Source: DATHVI01 sp035461385 (GTDB lineage Bacteria > Actinomycetota > Thermoleophilia > Solirubrobacterales > 70-9). Taken from it: DNA of 35,721 nucleotides. Position 1 is the stretch's first letter; every line of letters begins with the position of its first letter. A program made the translations under genes and the position numbers. The DNA lies in NCBI GenBank assembly GCA_035461385.1, contig DATHVI010000203.1, forward strand, positions 1-35,721. Direction: 5' to 3'. Positions 30,292 to 35,721 of the stretch are shown here, piece after piece. The notes below the pieces were generated by a model, which ran no database searches, had not been told where the DNA came from, and saw only the letters and a program-made list of their open reading frames with translations.

Positions 30292-32063
30292 CGCCCGCCT
30301 CCCACCGGCAGGTCTCCGAACGCCTCCCAGGTCCGCGGCTGGCGCGACGGGACCCGGGTGTCGTGGAGCTCGCGCTGCTTGTCGTCGTTCCAGAACAGCG
30401 TCGTCGCCCCGCGCGAGCCCTCGAGGTTGGACTGGACGACCGCCGGCACGTCGTCGGGCTGGCCGGGGACGGAGACGTCGCCGAGCATGTAGCCCCACTG
30501 GCCGCCCTGGCAGTCGTGGCCGTCCTGGCCGGTCGGCATGTACGGCTTCGAGTTCGCGACCGGGAGCTCGAATGGCATGAACGTGCCCGGCGGCTGGCTG
30601 GCCGCCTCCGGACGCGAGGCCTGCGCCGGCAGCGGCAGCTGGCCGCGGATCCCGTTCGCGCTCTTGCCCGAGTAGCCGCCGAGCGGCGTCTCGACCATCC
30701 CGGGCAGCGCCAGGGTGCCGAGCGGGGTGGCAGCCGAGAGGCTCCCGAGCGGGAAGTTGACGAGGATCTGGCGGAAGGTCATCCCCGCGGGCGTGCGGTC
30801 GAACCCGCCCGGCAGGTGGGTGAACCAGTAGTTCCAGTGGTTGCAGACCGTCTGCGCGGGCACCACCCAGCGCGCGAGCGGCCGCGCCATGTCGAAGGTC
30901 TCGGCGAAGCGCTCGAGCACCACCCTGGTGACCGGCCGGTTGACGGTCCGGTCGAGGGTCTCGAACGCGCTCGTGAGCCGGCGGTTCGTATCCGGGGAGC
31001 GATCGAGCACCGGGGTCCCGGTCCGGGCGGCGTCGTTCAGCACCGGCAGGGTCTCGGCCGCGTCTTCGATCCCCGGGCGGAGCTCGCGCGAGACCTGTTC
31101 GAACTCCCGCAGGAAGGTGCGCTGGCGGGGCAGCGTCTCGATCCCGGTCTCGAGCGTCGGCGGGCCCTCGGAGATCGTCTCCCGGAGCGCCTCGGGGCTC
31201 TCGGAGATCGCGTTGAAGGTGATTGCCATCCGGGTGAACATCTCCGCCTGCTGGACGGCGACCGGGGCGACGATCCGAGCCGCGCGTCCGAGCGCCGGGA
31301 AGAAGCGGCGCAGGCGCGTCTCGTCGGCGGCGAGCACCTCCCCGACCGGCCGCAGGTGCCGGAACAGCGGCTCGAGCGTGTCGATCGCGTCGTTCAGCGA
31401 CGTGCCCCGGCCGGCGAAGCCGTCGCCGAACCCGGTCAGGTTGCGGCGCGCGTTGCGGCGCGTGCGAGTGTCGAAGGTGCTGTTGATCGCGTCGAACTCG
31501 GTCTGCTCCTGGAAGCACCCGTCGCCCGCCGACGCCGGGGCCGACTCGGCGAACGAGTCGGGGTCCTCCGGCAGCATGCAGTCGGCGGTGTCGTTGGTGC
31601 CGTCGAACGTGAAGCCCTCGGGGGCCGGCTCGCCGACCCCGCGGACGATCTCGAGGTACTTGAGCCCGAACGACGACCGGTAGCCCACGCGGAAGATCGA
31701 GTCCTTCGGGATCGGCGCCGCCGCCTCGTCGAGCTTCAGGTAGATGCGGGCGACCGCGCCGTCGGTGCCGGTGCCCTCACCCGGGCCGGAGGCGGACTCG
31801 ACGGTCTGCCTCGCCTCGCCGTCGAGCACCGGTTCGAGCGACTCGACAACCCCGACCCGGTAGCCGCCGATCCGTACCTCGTTGAAGTCGACCAGGCGGG
31901 CGGAGTTCGGGACGTCGACGGCAACGCGGTAGACGGGCACGAACGGGAGCCCGCGGTTCGCGTTGTAGGCGAGGAAGACGGCGACGACCACGATCAGCGT
32001 CGTGACCGCGCCGATCATCACCGGCGAGGCGGCGAGCGACTGGACCGGCCCGCGGCGCCTCAT
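30288..32063 (-). CDS. Mce/MlaD-family protein, third of six
   Basis: This 591-aa protein has a membrane helix at about 14-33 (SPVMIGAVTTLIVVVAVFLA). The MlaD domain (YRVAVDVPNSARLVDFNEVRIGGYRVGVVESLEP) contains an inserted acidic loop, then SIFRVGYRSSFGLKYLEIVRG. A Cys-bearing segment (DCMLPEDPDSF, GDGCFQEQTEF) and a long helical region follow. The C-terminal block is NHWNYWFTHLPGGFDRTPAG. The start is ATG 32063, with GGAGCGGG just upstream. A 19-codon mini-ORF fills the 55-nt gap from the second gene. No in-frame start exists between the second gene's stop and 32063. Confidence 0.92.
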   Translation of the reverse strand: MRRRGPVQSLAASPVMIGAVTTLIVVVAVFLAYNANRGLPFVPVYRVAVDVPNSARLVDFNEVRIGGYRVGVVESLEPVLDGEARQTVESASGPGEGTGTDGAVARIYLKLDEAAAPIPKDSIFRVGYRSSFGLKYLEIVRGVGEPAPEGFTFDGTNDTADCMLPEDPDSFAESAPASAGDGCFQEQTEFDAINSTFDTRTRRNARRNLTGFGDGFAGRGTSLNDAIDTLEPLFRHLRPVGEVLAADETRLRRFFPALGRAARIVAPVAVQQAEMFTRMAITFNAISESPEALRETISEGPPTLETGIETLPRQRTFLREFEQVSRELRPGIEDAAETLPVLNDAARTGTPVLDRSPDTNRRLTSAFETLDRTVNRPVTRVVLERFAETFDMARPLARWVVPAQTVCNHWNYWFTHLPGGFDRTPAGMTFRQILVNFPLGSLSAATPLGTLALPGMVETPLGGYSGKSANGIRGQLPLPAQASRPEAASQPPGTFMPFELPVANSKPYMPTGQDGHDCQGGQWGYMLGDVSVPGQPDDVPAVVQSNLEGSRGATTLFWNDDKQRELHDTRVPSRQPRTWEAFGDLPVGGGR

Positions 32064-32119
32064 CGGTCCCGCTCCGCTCGAGCCGAGGGGGCCATCGTCG
32101 ATGTCATCGCGGATCGCAT
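32060..32119 (-). CDS. 19-aa mini-ORF bridging the second and third mce genes
   Basis: ATG 32119 overlaps the stop of the second mce gene (TGATG). The TGA at 32062-32060 overlaps the ATG of the third (ATGA). The peptide would be MRSAMTSTMAPSARAERDR, basic and without known motifs. The perfect fit at both ends suggests a coupling relay rather than a working peptide. Chance is possible, since stops are rare in this GC-rich DNA. Confidence 0.35.
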   Translation of the reverse strand: MRSAMTSTMAPSARAERDR

Positions 32120-33963
32120 CACCTGTCGAACAGGAAGTCGAGGAGGTCCTTGGTCGCGTCACTCCCGCCGCCGAGCAGCCCGTCGCCGCCGCTGCGCTGC
32201 CGACGCCGCAGCGCCCGGCGAAGCTTCTTGTCCCCGCGCAGCGCTTTGCCGAGCCGGCCGTCGCGGAGTGCCTTGCGGAGCCCGGACGTCGTATCGCGGA
32301 GTCGCTTGCCGGCCGGCCCGTCGCGGAGCGCCTTGTCGAGGTTGCGGGGGATGTCGAGCAGGTTCTCGATCGCATCGCCCGGCACCCTTCCGCGCTCGTT
32401 CGGCACCGGCAGGGTCGGCCGCTGCTCCGCCGCGTCCGAGTCGCGATCCGATCGCTGCCGTCGTTCGCGATCGTCGCCGCGGGCCGCCGCGCGCGCCCGG
32501 GCGTCGGGGTCGGCCGGATCGGCCGGATCGCAGATCAGCTCGCGCGCGACCTCGGGGTAGGTGCCCTCCGGGCAGACCGACGGGTGGTACTTCGGCAGCT
32601 CGTCGTCGGTGAGCTCGGTCAGCCCCGGCTGGCTCGGGCCGAGCCACGGGATGCACCGCGCCGCCTCGCGGATGTCGGTCGTCCTGCCCCCGCCCTCGGC
32701 GGGGACGCCGGGCTCGCCGGTCTCGGGGTCGCGGCCGCTGGAGAAGAATCCGCACGGCCCGCTGAACACCTCGTAGAGCGTGATCGCCAGCTTGTGGCCG
32801 ACCTGGTCGAAGGTGTTGGTGCCGAGGGCGAAGTAGTAGGCGTAGTTGAGCAGCCCCTCGAGGCCGGTGTACCCCTTGGTGTCGGGCCGGCCGGCGCTCG
32901 GGTTCGTGCGACCGGTCGTCTCGGCGGCCCGGTCGTCGATCCCGACCGCGCGCCGGGGATCGTCGAGGTCGGCGAGGACGTCGGCGACCATCTCGGCGCT
33001 GGCGGGCGCATTCAGGCCAGCCCTTGCGAGCGCCCTGATCTCGTCGTGCCCCCGGGTGACCGCGCGGCGACCCGCCTCCGCCGCCGGCCCCAGCGTCCGC
33101 AGCGCGCGCCCGGTCGCGCGGTTGAACGGCGGCAGGTCGACGGCGAGCCGGTCGAGCTCGGGCGCCGCGCGGCGCAGGTCGGCGAGCAGCGGCGTCTGCT
33201 CGCGCGCGAGGCCCTCGATCCCGGACAGGGTCGGCTGGAGCTCGGCGAGGAAGTCGTCGAGGATCTCGAAGTTGCGCGAGAGCTCGTCGCGACGGGAGAT
33301 CGAGATCTCGGCGGTGTCCCGCGCCTCCTCGACGAAGCGGACGACGTCGTCGCGGCGGGCCGCGAGCTCCTGCATGATCCGATCGGAGTCGACGTTGAGG
33401 TCGCGGATCACCGCGTTCCGCTCGGCGAGGATCCGCGTCGCCTCGCGGATCTGACGCAGCGCCGGCGCCCCCAGCCTGATCGCCGCGTTGAGGTCCTCGG
33501 GGTTGCCGGCGAGGGCGGTGCCGAACTCGTTGATCAGGAGCTGGAACCGCTGCTTGAACGGCTCGCGCATCGTGTTCTGGACGAGGTCGGGCTGCACCGT
33601 CTGGCTCACCTGCTCGGCGGGGACCGTTCCCCCCTCGGGGAGCTCTGGGCCCTTCGGGTCGCAATCGATGAAGTACTCGGCGATCAGCGACTGCGGCTCC
33701 GACGCACAGGTGGTGTCCTCGCCGAGGCGAGCCATCGGGCCGCTGAGCTCGACCGTGACCACCGCCCGCTTGCGCTCGTTGACGTCGATCGCGGTGACGC
33801 TGCCGGCGTTGACGCCGGCGACGCGGACGTCCGACCCCTCGACGATCCCGAACGCGTTGAACATCTCGATCTCGTAGGTACGGGCGTCGTCGGCGCCGGC
33901 GACCGTCGCCACCGAGGCGCCGGCGCCGGCGAGCATGACCGCGATCAGGGCGATCCTCCTCAT
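32119..33963 (-). CDS. Mce/MlaD-family protein, second of six, with long basic tail
   Basis: This 614-aa protein is the largest of the set. The N-terminus MRRIALIAVMLAGAGASVATVAGADD looks like a signal peptide or signal anchor. The MlaD domain follows (YEIEMFNAFGIVEGSDVRVAGVNAGSVTAIDV), then the helical region with LVQNTMREPFKQRFQLLINEFG. A C-terminal block has YYFALGTNTFDQVGHKLAITLYEVFSGPCGFF. The last 130 residues are unusual: an Asp/Arg-rich linker (DPADPADPDARARAAARGDDRERR), then repeated RDGPAGKRLRDT / RDGRLGKALRGD units and a Gly-rich end. ATG 33963 overlaps the first gene's stop (ATGA). Longer upstream frames are shadows. Confidence 0.92.
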   Translation of the reverse strand: MRRIALIAVMLAGAGASVATVAGADDARTYEIEMFNAFGIVEGSDVRVAGVNAGSVTAIDVNERKRAVVTVELSGPMARLGEDTTCASEPQSLIAEYFIDCDPKGPELPEGGTVPAEQVSQTVQPDLVQNTMREPFKQRFQLLINEFGTALAGNPEDLNAAIRLGAPALRQIREATRILAERNAVIRDLNVDSDRIMQELAARRDDVVRFVEEARDTAEISISRRDELSRNFEILDDFLAELQPTLSGIEGLAREQTPLLADLRRAAPELDRLAVDLPPFNRATGRALRTLGPAAEAGRRAVTRGHDEIRALARAGLNAPASAEMVADVLADLDDPRRAVGIDDRAAETTGRTNPSAGRPDTKGYTGLEGLLNYAYYFALGTNTFDQVGHKLAITLYEVFSGPCGFFSSGRDPETGEPGVPAEGGGRTTDIREAARCIPWLGPSQPGLTELTDDELPKYHPSVCPEGTYPEVARELICDPADPADPDARARAAARGDDRERRQRSDRDSDAAEQRPTLPVPNERGRVPGDAIENLLDIPRNLDKALRDGPAGKRLRDTTSGLRKALRDGRLGKALRGDKKLRRALRRRQRSGGDGLLGGGSDATKDLLDFLFDR

Positions 33964-35456
33964 GGGCCGACCGCCACCTGATTCGGATCGCAGTGCCCGA
34001 GCGAGCCGTCGGTGAGGTGCCCGCCGTCGGTGAACGGGACCGAGTCGTCGTCGGGGTCGACGGCGCCGAGCGGGCGCTCCTGGGCGTTCGGGCAGCGCTC
34101 GGTCTGCCCGGTGGAGAGGCCGGAGAGCATCTCCCCGGCGGGGACGGTCGATTGCAGCAGGTCGAGGATCGAGGTCAGGTCGAGGTCGGGGAGGCCGGAG
34201 ACGGAGGGGGTGAAGGTGTTGAAGGTGGTCCCGACGCGCCCCACCCCGCCGAGGGCGTCCGCCGTCCCCGAATGGGAGAAGGTGTCGAACCACCCCATCA
34301 GCTCCCCCGTGTAGGCGCGCAGGAACTCGAGCTGGGGGTGGCCGTTTCGAAGCGAGCAGATCGACTCCCCGAAGGCGCCCTGGTCGAAGTCGCCGTCGGC
34401 TGCGACGGCGAGGTCATCGGGCTGATCGGGCCCCGGCCCGCAGTCGGGAAAGCCGGTCCCGACCGCGACCTCGCGAACCGGGACCTGGCGGCGGGTGAGC
34501 TCGACCAGGTCGTTGTCGGCCCCGGGGCGGCGGATCGTCTGGGTGAGGTCGCGAAGCGTCGGCCCGGCGTCGGCGGCGAAGGCCCTGAGCTCGGGCAGGA
34601 ACGGGCGCAGCGCCCGGGCGGCGGGGATCGACTCGCGGACCAGCGGCGTCAGGTCCGAGAGCGCCGCACGGAGGTTGACGAAGGTGGTGTTCGAGCGGCG
34701 CATGAAGTCGGGAAGCCCACGGACCGAGGCCGCGAGTGCCTGCTTCCTTGAGGCGAGCGCGCCGAGCATCCGGTCGAGGTTCGAGACCAGGGCGGTGAGG
34801 TCGTCCGAGCGCGAGGCGAGCGCGCCGGAGAGGCGGTCGGTGTCGACGAGGAGGCGGTCGAGGGCGCGCTCGTCGGCGGTCAGCTCGGCGGCGAGGCGCC
34901 TGGAGGCCGATAGGAACGGGTTCAGGTACCGCAGGCCGCGGTTTGCCTCGGTCCCGATCCCCTCGTAGGAGCGCTCGAGGCCCTCGATCACATGCTTCAG
35001 GTCCTCAACCGTCTCCGGGTCGAGGGTGTTCAGGACCTGGTCGAGGTCGACCGCGGAGACGGTCTCGGCGCGCTCGAGGGTTCCGCCGTCGGGGATCTCG
35101 GGGCCGGCGTCTGCCTCTGCCGGGAGGCTGAGGGCGAGCTTTCGGTTCGCGACCCCGGAGAGCGAGAAGGTCCTGACCTGGGCGGTGGTCCCGCGCCGCA
35201 ACGGCGCGTAGTCGTCGTTGACCGTGAACGTGACCAGCGCCTCGCCTTCGGGGCCGAGCTCGATCGAGCGCACCGAGCCGACCGCCTCGCCGGCGACGAC
35301 GACCTCCTCGCCGCCGACGAGCTGGCTTGCGTTGTCGAGCTCGGCGGTGAGCTCGTAGGCGGGGTCGCCTTTGGACAGCACGAGCACGGCGGCGGCCGCT
35401 GCCACCGCCAGCGCCACGAACGCGGCGATCCGCCCGATTGGTGTCGAGCCGCTCAC
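33960..35456 (-). CDS. Mce/MlaD-family protein, first of six
   Basis: This 498-aa protein has a membrane helix at about 8-27 (GRIAAFVALAVAAAAAVLVL). Its MlaD domain covers about 33-115 (YELTAELDNASQLVGGEEVVVAGEAVGSVRSIELG, TTAQVRTFSLSGVANRKLALSLP). The helical region carries repeated LDRLLVDTDRLSGAL / LVSNLDRMLGALASR turns. The C-terminal block is FLRAYTGELMGWFDTFSHSGTAD, and the last residues contain Cys. The family binds lipids or steroids for ABC-type import. The start is GTG 35456, with GGGAG 4 nt upstream, behind a TTGACA/TAGGTT promoter and a GNRA-capped leader hairpin. No YrbE-type permease precedes it within view. Confidence 0.92.
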   Translation of the reverse strand: MSGSTPIGRIAAFVALAVAAAAAVLVLSKGDPAYELTAELDNASQLVGGEEVVVAGEAVGSVRSIELGPEGEALVTFTVNDDYAPLRRGTTAQVRTFSLSGVANRKLALSLPAEADAGPEIPDGGTLERAETVSAVDLDQVLNTLDPETVEDLKHVIEGLERSYEGIGTEANRGLRYLNPFLSASRRLAAELTADERALDRLLVDTDRLSGALASRSDDLTALVSNLDRMLGALASRKQALAASVRGLPDFMRRSNTTFVNLRAALSDLTPLVRESIPAARALRPFLPELRAFAADAGPTLRDLTQTIRRPGADNDLVELTRRQVPVREVAVGTGFPDCGPGPDQPDDLAVAADGDFDQGAFGESICSLRNGHPQLEFLRAYTGELMGWFDTFSHSGTADALGGVGRVGTTFNTFTPSVSGLPDLDLTSILDLLQSTVPAGEMLSGLSTGQTERCPNAQERPLGAVDPDDDSVPFTDGGHLTDGSLGHCDPNQVAVGP

Positions 35457-35487
35457 GATCTCCCGTCCTTGTCCCTAACCGCCCCGC

Positions 35488-35505
35488 CGTGCCCTCGCGG
35501 GCACG
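35488..35505 (-). promoter_or_regulatory. Leader hairpin of the mce operon with GCGA tetraloop
   Basis: CGTGCCC and GGGCACG form a 7-bp stem which, in the minus-strand RNA, is capped by GCGA, a stable GNRA loop. It lies between the predicted transcription start (about 35514) and the ribosome site, so it may stabilise or regulate the leader. Confidence 0.4.
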
Positions 35506-35520
35506 CCTGGGAGTTCGGCG

Positions 35521-35550
35521 AACCTAGCAACCGCGGACGAGCGCTGTCAA
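35521..35550 (-). promoter_or_regulatory. Sigma70-type promoter of the mce operon
   Basis: The minus strand carries TTGACA (35550-35545), an 18-nt spacer and TAGGTT (35526-35521). The -35 is a perfect consensus, the only one I noticed in the window. It gives a leader of about 58 nt and implies that the six genes form their own unit. Confidence 0.7.
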
Positions 35551-35562
35551 AGGGGAACCGTG

Positions 35563-35593
35563 CCCGAATACCGCATGGCGAAGCGGTTTCGGG
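35563..35593 (-). terminator. Hairpin between the upstream gene and the mce promoter
   Basis: The arms at 35563-35574 and 35583-35593 pair over 11 bp with one bulged base and an 8-nt loop. It lies 56 nt past the stop of the upstream minus-strand gene and just before the mce -35. It may insulate the operon from read-through. There is no U-tract. Confidence 0.4.
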
Positions 35594-35648
35594 CCACGTA
35601 CTTTGAGTTCAGGTTAAGCGCCCGACGGGTCGTGCGACTGACTGTCGG

Positions 35649-35721
35649 TCAGCGGTCGAGGCGGCTGAACGACGCGCCGCGGTTGTAGAGCTTGTAGAGA
35701 CGGAAGGTCGCGGCGTACTCG
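35649..35721 (-). CDS. C-terminal end of an unidentified protein (partial)
   Basis: The minus strand reads EYAATFRLYKLYNRGASF and then SRLDR before TGA at 35651-35649. Codon use fits a real gene, and the frame runs off the right edge. I do not recognise it. It does not look like the hydrophobic end of a YrbE/MlaE permease, which would be the expected neighbour of an mce operon. It could be a cytoplasmic enzyme. Confidence 0.45.
   Translation of the reverse strand, partial: EYAATFRLYKLYNRGASFSRLDR

Noticed and set aside
30291..31518. Extension of the fourth mce gene upstream to 31518 as a 999-aa fusion
   Set aside because: The extra part is a shadow of the third mce gene. The protein only resembles Mce from the ATG at 30291, which overlaps the previous stop.

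Overview
This window comes from a very GC-rich chromosome, most likely an actinobacterium and plausibly class Thermoleophilia (Solirubrobacter/Conexibacter-like). The evidence is the strong G/C third-position bias, a six-gene mce operon, a CGNR zinc-finger protein, and a secreted protein with the 'LTYANV..LA....GG...A...NSV.S..IKD' N-terminus that I associate with that class. The taxonomic call is inference. I found no tRNA, rRNA, CRISPR array, transposase or phage gene.

Layout. 1-7014 holds lipid and carbon genes: the end of an MFS-like transporter, an SDR of the enoyl-CoA reductase type, an MBL-fold hydrolase, a PlsC-like acyltransferase, glycerol kinase and a family 2 glycosyltransferase. 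A three-gene unit follows: a free-standing biotinyl carrier domain, a crotonase and an AlkA-like glycosylase. 7015-8237 holds a secreted hypothetical protein bracketed by two copies of one long hairpin repeat, and a small lipoprotein with an I78-like inhibitor domain. 8274-15281 is a biotin locus: bioB-bioF-bioD, then bioA, interrupted by an opposite-strand FAD oxidoreductase, a 75-aa small gene and a CGNR regulator. 15282-19075 has an ECF sigma factor overlapping a DUF4349 membrane protein, rubredoxin, a Nudix hydrolase and a two-lobed PNPOx-like protein. 19076-25203 has a secreted sugar-isomerase-fold protein, an alpha/beta hydrolase, a GNAT enzyme, a PolX homologue with an apparently dead polymerase active site and an intact PHP nuclease, and a class III nucleotide cyclase broken by a one-base frameshift. 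25502-35456 is a minus-strand operon of six tandem MlaD/Mce proteins behind one good sigma70-type promoter. The last 73 bases are the tail of another minus-strand gene.

How it fits together. Glycerol kinase, PlsC, the SDR and the crotonase fit lipid and glycerol metabolism, and the Mce proteins fit lipid import. BioBFDA makes biotin, which the carrier domain at 5345 would bear. No Mce permease or ATPase is in view.

The most useful cross-cutting signals are four. A TANNNT -10 box sits 7-11 nt before many start codons, which suggests leaderless mRNAs and settles several starts. Long perfect hairpins without U-tracts lie at gene ends. A 12-bp palindrome sits at the putative bioB transcription start. 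Two mini-ORFs exactly bridge the only two non-overlapping junctions of the mce operon.
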